From Acidobacteriaceae bacterium (GTDB lineage Bacteria > Acidobacteriota > Terriglobia > Terriglobales > Acidobacteriaceae), in the NCBI GenBank assembly GCA_025355505.1, contig JANXZM010000059.1:1-64000 (forward strand): DNA of 64,000 bases, given 5' to 3'. The translations under genes and the position numbers were made by a program. Every line of letters begins with the position of its first letter. Positions within the stretch are counted from its first letter, which is position 1. The notes under the pieces are model-generated. The model was not told the DNA's origin, did no database searches, and saw nothing but the letters and a program-made list of their open reading frames with translations. This document shows, piece after piece, positions 25,447-34,442 of this stretch.

Positions 25447-26307
25447 CTACTTCTGCTGTGGTTGATCCTGAGTCGCGCTCGTCGAAGCAAGCTGTTCCAG
25501 ATTGTTCTTCAGGAGGCTGATTTCGACGCGGCCACCCGTGATGCGCTTCGGCTTGGCTTCGCCCGCGGAGGCCGCAACCGGGGTCGGGGCGTTGCCCATG
25601 CCGACGAGGTAAATCCGGTAGATCGGAATGTCGTGGTTTAACGCCAGATAGCGGACAACCGACTCGGCCATCTTCTGCGAGTTGGAGATCGCTACCTGTC
25701 CATGACCCGACGAGAAGCCCTGGACTTCGACGACGTAGCCGCGCTGGTTCTTCAGCGGGGTAGCCATTTCATCGAGAGCGGTCTTGGCGTTCTGGCTTAG
25801 CACCGTCTGTCCGGGCTTGAACAGGATTTCGGTTTGAGTCGTGGGCTGATACTGATCGATGTTGGTGACCACCTGCTCGACCGTATTCAGACGGGTGTGA
25901 GCCTGTTGCGCGGTCAGTTGCGCGGCCTGCGCCTTATTGCCGGCTTCGATGGCATGCTGGTCGGCTTCGATGGCCTTGGCCGAAGCGAGCTGGATTCCCT
26001 GCTGCGCGCGCGTATCGGTATCTTTGATCGCCCTGGTGTTGGAGGCAGTCAGCTCATCGAGTTCGTTGATGCGGTCGCGGATCGGCTGGGTCTGCCGCGC
26101 AACGTATTTCTTGCGCGCGAACGGGTTCACACGACCCCAGAAACCTTCGCGAATCTCCGGTTGCAAGGGAACTTTGCCGGTGGCGCTGTCGGCCTTGGTG
26201 GCCGTCTGGGCCGCGGGCTGAGTTGCGGGAGTTGAACTCTGCTGTGCGAAAACTGGCACAGCCAGGATTACGGTTAGCAGCAGAGCGAAGAGGGTGCGGT
26301 TATTCAT
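25447..26307 (-). CDS. OmpA-like C-terminal domain outer-membrane protein
   Basis: A 286-residue exported protein. After the signal peptide (MNNRTLFALLLTVILAVPVFA) comes a Gln/Thr/Ala-rich linker, a basic NPFARKKYVARQTQ segment, and about 60 residues of alanine-rich heptads (QGIQLASAKAIEADQHAIEAG...AQLTAQQ) likely to form a coiled coil. The OmpA peptidoglycan-binding fold follows from about 160: ILFKPGQTVLSQNAKTALDEM, VEVQGFSSGHG, and IYRIYLVGMGN. The usual NxxLSxxRA is replaced by AISNSQKMAESVVRYL, so peptidoglycan binding is probable rather than certain. The gene ends at a bidirectional terminator. Confidence 0.85.
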   Translation of the reverse strand: MNNRTLFALLLTVILAVPVFAQQSSTPATQPAAQTATKADSATGKVPLQPEIREGFWGRVNPFARKKYVARQTQPIRDRINELDELTASNTRAIKDTDTRAQQGIQLASAKAIEADQHAIEAGNKAQAAQLTAQQAHTRLNTVEQVVTNIDQYQPTTQTEILFKPGQTVLSQNAKTALDEMATPLKNQRGYVVEVQGFSSGHGQVAISNSQKMAESVVRYLALNHDIPIYRIYLVGMGNAPTPVAASAGEAKPKRITGGRVEISLLKNNLEQLASTSATQDQPQQK

Positions 26308-26710
26308 TTTAAAATTCCTCCAATGTGGGGGAGTGGGGGAGCCACTCCGGGCGCTTTTTAGTGCGATTTTGATTGCGTCGTTTCAATCACAGATTCCATG
26401 AATTCGGAAGGCCAGCGCCGACGCGACGGTCGCCTTGAAAAACCAGGCCGTATCACCGGCCTACACTTCTATAATCAGTTTGCGTGCCAAATGCCCGAGT
26501 GAAAAACGTAGGATGCAAGTGCTTTATTTTCATAGATATTGTACCTTATCGTTCCGCGACACCGCACCGCCCCTGGCGGTAATTTTGGCGGGAACTAATA
26601 TAAAAACTGCGTGCTGGGGGTTTCTTCCGGGATCATTCAAAACAAATATCTTTGGAATAAGTGAAGCAAGCTCCCCGCGAAATCATCCCCCAAACGTGCG
26701 ACGATTGAAC
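26308..26710. other. 403-bp divergent intergenic region
   Basis: It separates the OmpA-like gene (minus) from the sorbosone-dehydrogenase-like gene (plus). Its right half (26500-26660) is clearly more A+T-rich than the surroundings, including ACTAATATAAAAAC, and should hold one or both promoters. I see no gene, repeat copy or clear RNA structure in it. Confidence 0.6.
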
Positions 26711-27844
26711 ATGCGACGACCAGCGTTTGCTCTGCTTCCCCTTCTGCTGACATTGCTTGCTCACGTCGATTTTGCTCACGCCGAGAAAACTCGCTTCGAT
26801 CTCACGCAACTAAAAGCGCCGCCGGGATTCCACATCTCGGTTTTCGCTGAAGTGGACGGCCCGCGCATGATGGTCTTCAGCCCGGGCGGCGTGCTGCTCG
26901 CCACCGAATCGAGCGAAGGCAAGGTGATCGCGCTTCCCGATTCCAAGCACGCGGGCAAGGCCGAGCGCTCGGTCACTGTACTCAGCGGACTGAATGAGCC
27001 GCACGGGCTTGCGTTTTACGAAGGCAAGTTGTACGTCGCCGAGAACGACAAGGTGCGCCGCTATGACTGGGACGAGGCCAACCTGCGAGCGTCCAACCCG
27101 AAAGCGCTCGCCAATCTGCCGGACGGTGGCGGGCACTCCACGCGCAGTCTCGTGTTTCACGGCGGCAAGATGTACGTCTCGGCGGGATCGAGTTGCAATG
27201 TCTGCATCGAAAAAGATTCGCGGCGCGCAGCCGTGATGGAATTCAATCCGGATGGCGGCGGCCAGAAGATCTTCGCGAAAGGGCTGCGCAATGCGGTCGG
27301 GCTGGCGGTGAATCCGAAAACGAATACCGTCTGGGTCACAGTCAACGGGCGCGACTGGCTGGGCGACGATCTGCCGCCGGAAGTGATTTTCGATCTTGGT
27401 AAGGACGGCGGCGATGCGGGCTGGCCCTATTGCTATGGCGACCGCGTGCCCGATTCCAACTTCACCAAGCCCGGGGATGATCGCTGCAAGAATGTCATCG
27501 CGCCCAAGGTCCAGATGCAGGCGCACTCGGCTCCGCTGGGACTTGCGTTTTATGAAGGGCCGCAGTTCCCTGCCGAGTACCGGAACAACATCTTCGTCGC
27601 ATTGCATGGATCGTGGAATCGCAACGTGCCGACGGGATACAAAGTTGTACGCGTGAAGCTCGACGACAAAGGCCAGCCGCAGGGCGGTGCGGAGGATTTC
27701 ATAACTGGATGGCTGGCGCCTAGCGAAACGAAGAAGGGCCGGTGGATGGGGCGTCCGGTGGGGATTGTGTTTGGCGGCGATGGGGCGATGTACTTGAGCG
27801 ATGATGCCGCGGGCGTGATTTACCGGGTGACGTACGCGAAGTAG
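26711..27844 (+). CDS. exported PQQ-type sugar/L-sorbosone dehydrogenase-like beta-propeller
   Basis: A 377-residue secreted protein with a signal peptide (MRRPAFALLPLLLTLLAHVDFAHA). The propeller motifs follow the soluble glucose/sorbosone dehydrogenase family: LKAPPGFHISVFAE, GLNEPHGLAFYEGKLYVAEND, KGLRNAVGLAVNPKTNTVWVTVNGRDWLGDDLPPEVIF, and ALHGSWNRNVPTGYKVVRVKL. Two Cys pairs (SCNVC and the YCYGD/RCKN region) may form disulphides. Many acidobacterial members have no proven PQQ activity, so the role is tentative. The ATG at 26711 is the one preceding the signal peptide. A family A repeat follows. Confidence 0.85.
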   Translation: MRRPAFALLPLLLTLLAHVDFAHAEKTRFDLTQLKAPPGFHISVFAEVDGPRMMVFSPGGVLLATESSEGKVIALPDSKHAGKAERSVTVLSGLNEPHGLAFYEGKLYVAENDKVRRYDWDEANLRASNPKALANLPDGGGHSTRSLVFHGGKMYVSAGSSCNVCIEKDSRRAAVMEFNPDGGGQKIFAKGLRNAVGLAVNPKTNTVWVTVNGRDWLGDDLPPEVIFDLGKDGGDAGWPYCYGDRVPDSNFTKPGDDRCKNVIAPKVQMQAHSAPLGLAFYEGPQFPAEYRNNIFVALHGSWNRNVPTGYKVVRVKLDDKGQPQGGAEDFITGWLAPSETKKGRWMGRPVGIVFGGDGAMYLSDDAAGVIYRVTYAK

Positions 27845-27856
27845 CTTATTGCGGCG

Positions 27857-27886
27857 ATGGACGGGCGGGGACGCCCGTCGCTCCAT
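27857..27886. repeat. palindromic repeat, family A (short copy)
   Basis: ATGGACGGGCGGGGACGCCC followed by GTCGCTCCAT. It lies between the convergent ends of the propeller gene and dgt. Confidence 0.8.
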
Positions 27887-27895
27887 AAGGAACTG

Positions 27896-29011
27896 CTACT
27901 CCCCGCAATACTTCTCATACTGCTGGTAGATAAACGGGTCGGTCATGCCCGCGATGTAGTCGCAGATGACGCGGGGCAAGGGCTCCTGCGCGGCTTTTTC
28001 GCGGTAGTTGCGCGGCAGGTCGTCGGGCTCTTCCATCCAGTGGGCGAAAAGTTCTCCGGTGATGCGCTCGGCGTCTTCTTTCTCCGCGGCGAGTGCTGGG
28101 CTGTAGTAAAGATTTTCGTAGAGGAAGTTTTTCAGCCGGCGACGCTCAGCCTCGACGGGAGGACTGAAGGCAGCGAGTCGCTCGGTATGGCGGCGGACGT
28201 CTTCCAGAGAATGCGGGCCCGCCGCTTGCACACGTCGCGCCGTATTCGTAATCAGGTCTCCTACAAACCCGTCAAAAATACTTTTCAACGCCTCGTTAAA
28301 GACCAGCTTCTCGGCGGCATTCGGGTACCGGCTTCTGGCGTCGTGATAATGGCGTTTGAACAAATCCACGCTGTCGGCGATCTGCTCGACCGTGAGTAAA
28401 CGGGCTTCGTAGCCATCGTCGAGGTCGGCGGTGTTGTAGGCAATCTCGTCGGTCAGGTCGATCAGTTGCGCTTCGAGCGGCGGGCGCTGATCGAGAAAGT
28501 ACTCGGCGAGTTCGGGATGGTCTTTGGCATCGTAATCGTGCGAGTGCTTGATGATGCCCTCGCGGACTTCAAAAGTCAGATTTAATCCGCGGAAAGATGC
28601 GTAGCGAAGTTCGAAATCTTCGACGATGCGGAGCGCGTGCAGGTTGTGATCGAATGAAAGGCCGTGCTGGCGCATGGCGGTGTCGAGCGCCTTTTCTCCG
28701 GAGTGGCCGAACGGAGGATGGCCGAGGTCGTGCACCAGGGCGAGCGCCTCCACCAGATCGGTGTTCAGTCCAAGTTGCGCGGCGATGGTGCGCGAAATCT
28801 GCGCCACCTCAATGGTGTGCGTCAGCCGGTTGCGGAAGTGGTCGGAGTAACGGCGGGTGAACACCTGCGTCTTCGCTTCCAGGCGGCGAAAGGCGCGCGC
28901 ATGGACCACACGATCGCGGTCGCGCTGAAAATCGTTGCGGTAAGGATGCGGCGGCTCGGGATGGCGGCGTCCGCGGGAGTTTTCTACGCGCACCGCGTAG
29001 TCGGCGAGCAT
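27896..29011 (-). CDS. dgt: dGTP triphosphohydrolase-like HD-domain protein
   Basis: Hydrolyses dNTPs to deoxynucleosides and triphosphate in this family. The 371-residue protein starts MLADYAVRVENSRGRRHPEP, then RDRDRVVHARAFRRLEAKTQVF, and the HD metal ligands His65 (RLTHTIEVAQ), His94-Asp95 (LVHDLGHPPFGH) and the later DLTDEIAYNTADLDD. This is the shorter dGTPase-like type rather than the E. coli hexameric Dgt. The stop is 11 bp from a family A repeat, and the start lies nine bases after the peroxiredoxin-like gene, so the TPR protein, peroxiredoxin and dgt probably form one transcript. Confidence 0.92.
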   Translation of the reverse strand: MLADYAVRVENSRGRRHPEPPHPYRNDFQRDRDRVVHARAFRRLEAKTQVFTRRYSDHFRNRLTHTIEVAQISRTIAAQLGLNTDLVEALALVHDLGHPPFGHSGEKALDTAMRQHGLSFDHNLHALRIVEDFELRYASFRGLNLTFEVREGIIKHSHDYDAKDHPELAEYFLDQRPPLEAQLIDLTDEIAYNTADLDDGYEARLLTVEQIADSVDLFKRHYHDARSRYPNAAEKLVFNEALKSIFDGFVGDLITNTARRVQAAGPHSLEDVRRHTERLAAFSPPVEAERRRLKNFLYENLYYSPALAAEKEDAERITGELFAHWMEEPDDLPRNYREKAAQEPLPRVICDYIAGMTDPFIYQQYEKYCGE

Positions 29012-29020
29012 GAGGAAAGT

Positions 29021-29587
29021 CTACTTCATCTCGCGCAACTGCTGCAGAACTTCCGCAGCCTTGGGAATCTCCGGAATCGTGGCGGAAACCTTGCGCCAGC
29101 GCTCGCGCCCGTTCTCGTCAATCACAAAGGTCGTGCGCAGGGCGATATCGGCGTCACCCTTGCCGTGAGGATGGAGCAGCCCGTACTGACGAATGACACG
29201 CGCATCGGGATCGCTGAGAATGACGAACTTATGGCCAGCTTGCTTGTCCCAGACGAGGTGGGCATGTTCCTGGTCATCGACGCTGATGGCTACCAGGCGC
29301 GTTTTGGCTTGTTCGAATTCCGTAACGTGCTGCGCGAACTCGCGCAGTTGGCGCATGCAGAAAGGTCACCAGTAGCCACGATAGAACACCAGCACAACGC
29401 GCGATCCGCGCAGGCTGGAGAACGTGAAAGGCTTGCCATCCTGATCGTTCAGCGTGAAGTCCTGGGCAGGCTGCAAGTCGGCAAATGACGACTGGGGCTT
29501 TGGCAGGATCATCTTCGAGGCCACGACAGCCGCAGCCAGTAGTAAGAGAAACACGGCAGTCAGGAAAATTTTGCGGCGGCGCGACAT
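29021..29587 (-). CDS. peroxiredoxin-like (AhpC/TSA) protein with in-frame TGA, candidate selenoprotein
   Basis: Membrane-anchored AhpC/TSA-fold protein of 188 residues if the TGA at 29366-29368 is read as selenocysteine (Sec74). An N-terminal anchor (RRKIFLTAVFLLLLAAAVVA) is followed by the redoxin domain: DFTLNDQDGKPFTFSSLRG, RVVLVFYRGYW, then U-PFC-MRQLREFAQHV, VAISVDDQEHAHLVW, ILSDPDARVIRQYGLL and RTTFVIDENGRERWRKV. Family members have Cys where the TGA stands. Both halves are intact in one frame with no other lesion, and the resolving-type Cys77 is kept, giving UxxC. A hairpin fits the bacterial SECIS rules (29330-29347). The ATG is two bases after the TPR gene stop. The alternative is a nonsense-mutated pseudogene. 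Confidence 0.8.
29330..29347 (-). promoter_or_regulatory. candidate bacterial SECIS element
   Basis: On the minus strand, 18 bases after the TGA, CTGCGCG - AGTT - CGCGCAG forms a perfect 7-bp stem with a tetraloop. The loop begins 25 bases after the TGA and has G at its second position. Published bacterial SECIS rules ask for a loop 16-37 bases after UGA with a G among its first two positions, so this fits. It lies within the coding sequence, as bacterial SECIS elements do. Confidence 0.65.
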
Positions 29588-29589
29588 GG

Positions 29590-31677
29590 CTACTGTTTCG
29601 CCCCTTCTTCTTTCGCCAGTTTCATCTTCGCGGAATCGAGCTTCTTCTGCACCCGCGCCTGATCTGCCGGATCGACTTCGGCGGCAATGGTGCGGTTCCA
29701 CTCGGTAAGCGCGCGCTCCCAGTTGCTCGCGGCCAGCTTGAGGCGTCCGGTTTTCTGATACAGATCGCCGAGGTGGTCGTGAACGGTGGGATCGGTATTG
29801 ATTTTCTGCGAAGCCTTCAGCAGATTCTCTTCCGCCAATTCATACTTCCCCATGCGGAAGTAGGCCCAGCCGATGGAATCGAGATAGGCGCCGTTGGCGG
29901 GATCGAGATCCACGGCGCGCTTGATGTATCCGAGCGCTTCTTCGAGCTTCGTGTTCTGATCGGCCAGCATGTAGCCTAAATAATTCAGCGTCGAAGCATG
30001 CTCCGGATCGCTGGCCAGCACCTTTTTAAACTGTTCTTCCGCTTCGGCGTAGCGCTTCGCCCGCTCAAAAGTGGAGCCGCGTAGAAACCATACATACTCC
30101 TTGTCGTCCGTCTTGCTCGCTAGCTGCTCGGCCTTGTCGAGCGCCTGCTCGGCATCGCTGAACCGGCGAAGCCGCGTGTTCATCTGCGCCAAGGTAATGT
30201 AAATCTGGCGATCGTCGGAGTTGGCGTCGCCCTTCAACATCGCGCGGACGTCTTTGAGCGCCTTGTCCGCGTCGCCCATGTCGGCCTGCTGCGCCGCCAG
30301 CACCATTTTCAGGTCGCGGCTGCTGGGCAGCTTCTGCACCGCTTCTTTGGCGGCTTCGGTCGCCTTCTGCCAATCCTTGGCTTCGCGCCAGGTATCGATG
30401 ATCTGCTGATAGCCGCGCTCGATGTTCTCATCGCCGCCCAGGGCGACGATCTCGCGGAAAATCTCGTTGGCCGCCGGATTGTTCCCCTGCTCGCGGTAGA
30501 TCGTGCCTAGCCTCTCGAGAAACACCGCGCGATTGCTCCGCTCACCGTTCGAGTACTTGCCTTCCGGCTTCTCCGATTTCTTCAAGAGGTCGCGCATGAT
30601 TGGAATGGCTTCGTCGTAACGCCCCTGCGCCTGGTAGATGGCGGCAATGTTGTAGGGAACTTCGACCGAGTCCTGCACCATGGATTCGGCTTTTTTCAGG
30701 TTCTCGAGCGCAAGATCGAACTTGCCCTGCTTGCGATAAATTTCCGCGATGCGAACATAGGTTTGCGCATCTTCAGGATTCGCATCCGCGATCACTTTGT
30801 ATTGTTCGAGCGCGGCATCGACCTGGCCATCGTTCAGCAGGTTCTGCGCGAGGCCGCGAATGGCGTCCAGATTGTCGCGATCCTGTTCAATCGCGTGCCG
30901 ATACGCCTCGACCGCGTTCTTATATTGCTTTTGCTGCTCGTAGGTATAACCGAGCGCCGAATAGAGCTTGGCCGAGCGCTGCGTGTTCGGTACCGAACTG
31001 AGCACCTGAGCGGCGCGAGCCGTGTCGCCCAGCTCGTTGTAGAGATAGGCCAGAGTGGTGACCGCCTCTTCGGAATCCGGTTGGAGCTTCACTGCCGTCT
31101 TGAATTCGTTCTCCGCTTTTTGCAGATCGTTGTTCAAGCGATACAGGCGTCCGAGAAGCAGGTGGTCGTCCATGCTGTCAGGTTGCAGCCGGACGATCTG
31201 CTCATACTGCTCGATCGCCAGCTTCAGCACGCTCTGCGAACCGCTGCCGGCTTGCATGTCGCCGAGCGAACGCAGATATATCCTTCCGAGCAAGCGGCGG
31301 GCTTCCAGATTGTTGGGACTGCGCTTGATGATGTCCTGCGCTTCGACGACGGCGTCGCGAATGCGCCCGGTCTTGGCATAGAGTTCGGCGAGGCCGGAGG
31401 TCAGGTACGCGGAGGCCGGGTCGGCATCAATGGCGGCGCGGTATTCCTCAATGGCTTTATTGGCCAATTCGCTGCGGCCGTATGTGGCCACTTGTTCCTC
31501 GTACATGTGCGCCAGGGCGAAGTGGTAGTAGGCGGCGGCGCGGTCCGGCGTCTTGCCCTTGGTGGCGGCCTCGGCGCCGCCGGCAGCCGGGGAATCCGCG
31601 GCGCGAGCGGGCTGGTTCTGCGCCAGTAAAAAAGACCCGGTAAGAACGACACTGAAAATCCAAAACTGTTTTTTCAT
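29590..31677 (-). CDS. large exported TPR-repeat protein
   Basis: A 695-residue protein consisting of a signal peptide (MKKQFWIFSVVLTGSFLLAQ) and a long array of tetratricopeptide repeats, about fifteen by eye, such as ANKAIEEYRAAIDADPASAYLTSGLAELYAKTG and EQYEQIVRLQPDSMDDHLLLGRLYRL. The C-terminal repeats (EHASTLNYLGYMLADQNTKLEEALGYIKRAVDLDPANGAYLDSIGWAYFRMG) are of the type seen in outer-membrane assembly and polysaccharide-export TPR proteins. The ATG at 31677 has AGGA eight bases upstream. It leads a probable operon with the peroxiredoxin-like gene and dgt. Confidence 0.88.
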   Translation of the reverse strand: MKKQFWIFSVVLTGSFLLAQNQPARAADSPAAGGAEAATKGKTPDRAAAYYHFALAHMYEEQVATYGRSELANKAIEEYRAAIDADPASAYLTSGLAELYAKTGRIRDAVVEAQDIIKRSPNNLEARRLLGRIYLRSLGDMQAGSGSQSVLKLAIEQYEQIVRLQPDSMDDHLLLGRLYRLNNDLQKAENEFKTAVKLQPDSEEAVTTLAYLYNELGDTARAAQVLSSVPNTQRSAKLYSALGYTYEQQKQYKNAVEAYRHAIEQDRDNLDAIRGLAQNLLNDGQVDAALEQYKVIADANPEDAQTYVRIAEIYRKQGKFDLALENLKKAESMVQDSVEVPYNIAAIYQAQGRYDEAIPIMRDLLKKSEKPEGKYSNGERSNRAVFLERLGTIYREQGNNPAANEIFREIVALGGDENIERGYQQIIDTWREAKDWQKATEAAKEAVQKLPSSRDLKMVLAAQQADMGDADKALKDVRAMLKGDANSDDRQIYITLAQMNTRLRRFSDAEQALDKAEQLASKTDDKEYVWFLRGSTFERAKRYAEAEEQFKKVLASDPEHASTLNYLGYMLADQNTKLEEALGYIKRAVDLDPANGAYLDSIGWAYFRMGKYELAEENLLKASQKINTDPTVHDHLGDLYQKTGRLKLAASNWERALTEWNRTIAAEVDPADQARVQKKLDSAKMKLAKEEGAKQ

Positions 31678-31839
31678 GAAAGATCCTGCACCCTGCAAAT
31701 TGCAGCCCGCACACTGGTTGGATGCTGATCCGCGGCCATCCGGATTTCCTTATTCTACCCTCCGCCCACCTCTTGGCGGTGAGAAAGAACAGGGTGGAAC
31801 TAGAGCCGGAAGTACAGGGGCTGTCGATCCAAGCTTGCT

Positions 31840-31896
31840 GGTGGAAAACCGGGCGTCCCCGCCCGACTGGACGCCCGAGACGCCCGTCTCGCCACC
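31840..31896. repeat. compound palindromic repeat, family A
   Basis: Outer arms GGTGG and CCACC enclose CCGGGCGTCCCCGCCCG and GACGCCCGAGACGCCCGTC. It lies upstream of the TPR gene and downstream of purH, within a gap with no other feature. Confidence 0.75.
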
Positions 31897-31922
31897 GTAT
31901 GATTCGTCACGCGGTCACGGTA

Positions 31923-33473
31923 CTAATGTCTGAAATGTCGTACTCCGGTGAAGATCATGGCCAATCCGAGCCGGTCGGCGGCTTCGATGACCTCCTGGTC
32001 GCGCACCGAGCCTCCGGGCTGGATGATGGCGGTAGCGCCCGCTTTGGCGATTTCCTCGATGCCGTCCGGAAAGGGGAAGAAGGCATCGGAGGCGGCCACC
32101 GTACCCTTCAGCGGCAACTGCGCCTTCATCGCGCCCAGCTTGCAGGAATCGACGCGGCTCATTTGACCGGCGCCGACGCCCACCGTTTGCCCGTCGCGGG
32201 CGTAGAGAATGGCGTTCGACTTCACGTGCTTGCAAATCTTCCACGCGAACAGCAGCGCCCGCTTTTCTTCCGGCGTCGGCGGGCGCTTGGTGACAACTTT
32301 CAGATCGGCTTCGGCAAGCTTATGAAGATCGGAATCCTGGACGAGCATGCCTCCGGAAATATTTTTCAGAACCCAGTCTTGCTGTCCGGCGGGAACTTCG
32401 ACCAGCCGCAGATTCTTTTTCGAGGCAAACGCTGCTTTCGCGCCTTCATCGAATGCGGGAGCGGCGATAACTTCCAGAAAGAGCTTGGCCATCTCGCTAG
32501 CTGCCGCCGCATCCACCGTGCGGTTCACTCCGATCACTCCACCAAACGCCGATACCGGATCGCATTCGAGCGCACGCACGTACGCCTCGGCGAGCGTCTT
32601 GCCGGTCGCGGTTCCGCAGGGATTTGTGTGTTTGATAATGGCGCACACCGGCTCGTCGAACTCCTGCGCCAGATCCCACGCGGCTTGCAGATCGACGATG
32701 TTGTTATAGGAAAGCTCCTTGCCCTGCACCTGGCGAGCGTTCGCCACACCCGCGCCCGAACCGTCCGCATACATCGCGGCCTTCTGGTGCGGATTCTCTC
32801 CATAACGCAGGTCCATCACTTTTTGAAAAGACAACCGCAGATTGTGCGGAAATCCTCCCGCTGCATGCAACTCGAAGTCTCCGCCTACTCGCTCGAGCGT
32901 CGAGGCGATGGCCGAATCGTAGGCTGCGGTCGTCGCGAACGCTTTCTGCGCCAGCCGCCATTTCGTTTCCCGGGAGAGAGTATTGCCCGAGTAGGCCATC
33001 TCCTCGGTGATCGCGCCGTAATCGGCGGGCGAGGTAACGACCGCAACATCCTGAAAATTCTTCGCTGCCGATCGGATCATCGAGGGGCCGCCGATATCGA
33101 TGTTCTCAATCAACTCTTCGAAGTGCACGCCCGGCTTGGCCGCGGTTTTTTCGAAGGCGTACAGGTTGACGACGACCATGTCGATGGCCGGGATGCCATG
33201 CTCGGCAACGGCCGCGCGATGGCCGCTGTCGTCACGGCGATGCAGGATGCCGCCGTGCACTTTCGGATGCAGCGTCTTGACGCGCCCGTCCAGCATTTCA
33301 GGGAACCCGGTCAGCTCGGAAATATCTTTCACCGCAATGCCGGAGTCGCGCAGCAGCTTAGCCGTGCCTCCGGTCGAAACCAGTTCCACTCCGAAGGCGA
33401 CGAGTTTGCGGGCGAAATCTACCAGTCCGGATTTATCGGTGACGCTAAGAATGGCGCGCTGAATTTTAGACAT
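31923..33473 (-). CDS. purH: bifunctional AICAR formyltransferase/IMP cyclohydrolase
   Basis: The last two steps of purine synthesis, AICAR to FAICAR to IMP. The 516-residue protein has an N-terminal IMP cyclohydrolase domain (LSVTDKSGLVDFARKL, STGGTAKLL, KTLHPKVHGGILHRR at 66-80, NLYAFEKT, GGPSMIRSAAKN) and a C-terminal transformylase domain with the conserved Lys281-His282 in AIIKHTNPCGTATG and DLRYGENPHQKA. It ends with SDAFFPFPDGIEEIAKAG, PGGSVRDQEVI and FTGVRHFRH, the standard family end. It stands alone, not in a pur operon. Confidence 0.97.
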   Translation of the reverse strand: MSKIQRAILSVTDKSGLVDFARKLVAFGVELVSTGGTAKLLRDSGIAVKDISELTGFPEMLDGRVKTLHPKVHGGILHRRDDSGHRAAVAEHGIPAIDMVVVNLYAFEKTAAKPGVHFEELIENIDIGGPSMIRSAAKNFQDVAVVTSPADYGAITEEMAYSGNTLSRETKWRLAQKAFATTAAYDSAIASTLERVGGDFELHAAGGFPHNLRLSFQKVMDLRYGENPHQKAAMYADGSGAGVANARQVQGKELSYNNIVDLQAAWDLAQEFDEPVCAIIKHTNPCGTATGKTLAEAYVRALECDPVSAFGGVIGVNRTVDAAAASEMAKLFLEVIAAPAFDEGAKAAFASKKNLRLVEVPAGQQDWVLKNISGGMLVQDSDLHKLAEADLKVVTKRPPTPEEKRALLFAWKICKHVKSNAILYARDGQTVGVGAGQMSRVDSCKLGAMKAQLPLKGTVAASDAFFPFPDGIEEIAKAGATAIIQPGGSVRDQEVIEAADRLGLAMIFTGVRHFRH

Positions 33474-33657
33474 TGAGGCCCTCGGAGTGAAGAGAGATTC
33501 TAGCAGTTTGGGTGGGAGTTCTCAGTGCCCGGTTCTTGGTTCTCAGTCTTCAGATCCGGATCTCTGCGAGCCCATTCGGCCAGGAGAAAAACAAGCAGAA
33601 TCAGGCAACCAATAAAATTGCGCCGATCATAAGGAAGTTGAGAGATGAGAACTGTTT

Positions 33658-34314
33658 CTAGACTTTCGCCTTAGCCTTAAGCTTCACCAGTCCACCCTGC
33701 ATCTCGACCGAGTACACGACCGTATCGCAGCCGTGCTGCTTGCGAATCTCGTCGGTTTTTTTCTTGACGAACGCCGCGAAAGAAGCGAGGTTGCCGGAAG
33801 CTTTTTCTCCCGACTTTTGCTTGGCTTCGCTCAGTGCCTGGTAAAGGGATTCGACTTGCTCCCGCTCGGCCGGCGCGCCGGAGCACTGCACCGAGAAAGG
33901 CTGATCGGCCCCCGGCGGCGTCTCGGCGCCCGCCGTTTCACCGCGGTGGCCGAGGCCATACACCGGATGATGCTTCGCTGCGCGCTCTTCGGGAACGCGC
34001 ACACCCTGCACCGATAGGATCGCATCCGCTGGCCGGCGGTAGCCCCCTTCGCGAATCCGCATTTTCTTGCGCCACAGGTCGCTTTGAATGGCGTAGCGCT
34101 GCGCCATCTCGTTGTACTTAAAGCGCTGCGAAAAACTCATCCGGTTGCCATCGCTGAACTTGCGGATCAGCGACAGCACCTTCCATTCCACGTCGGTGGG
34201 AGGCCGTTTGGCCGGATTGTTGAAGAAAATCTCGTACTCGATCTTCAACCGCCGCAGTTGCTGACCGAGCAGAGTCAGTTCTTCATCAATGGTCACAGAG
34301 ATTCCCCAGACCAT
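33658..34314 (-). CDS. conserved hypothetical protein of the deltaproteobacterial/acidobacterial MXAN_5187 type (tentative)
   Basis: A 218-residue cytoplasmic-looking protein that I do not recognise with certainty. The N-terminal half is helical: TLLGQQLRRLKIEYEIFFNNPAKRPPTDVEWKVLSLIRKF followed by RFKYNEMAQRYAIQSDLWRKKMRIREGG. This resembles a myxobacterial family I recall as MXAN_5187-like. A Gly/Pro/Glu-rich linker (about 110-140) leads to a second helical part (EREQVESLYQALSEAKQKSG...FVKKKTDEIRKQHGCD) ending in two strands, VVYSVEMQGGLVKLKAKAKV. It has no signal peptide or catalytic motif. The XRE regulator gene lies upstream on the same strand. The start could also be a GTG at 34296. Confidence 0.6.
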   Translation of the reverse strand: MVWGISVTIDEELTLLGQQLRRLKIEYEIFFNNPAKRPPTDVEWKVLSLIRKFSDGNRMSFSQRFKYNEMAQRYAIQSDLWRKKMRIREGGYRRPADAILSVQGVRVPEERAAKHHPVYGLGHRGETAGAETPPGADQPFSVQCSGAPAEREQVESLYQALSEAKQKSGEKASGNLASFAAFVKKKTDEIRKQHGCDTVVYSVEMQGGLVKLKAKAKV

Positions 34315-34442
34315 AGCTTAGCGTTTGAAGCAGGGGGTTGGCGAGATTCCGGCCGGACACGCCAGGGATGGTACGAAAGTACCGTAAGACCGGAACTCTC
34401 ATTGAGAAAGCGGCTTGCCCCGTCTCTACGGGAAGTTAAGTT

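Noticed and set aside
29021-29356. Treating the 3' part of the peroxiredoxin-like gene as an independent gene
   Set aside because: It starts inside the redoxin domain with no ribosome binding site, and the continuous frame through the single TGA explains the sequence better.
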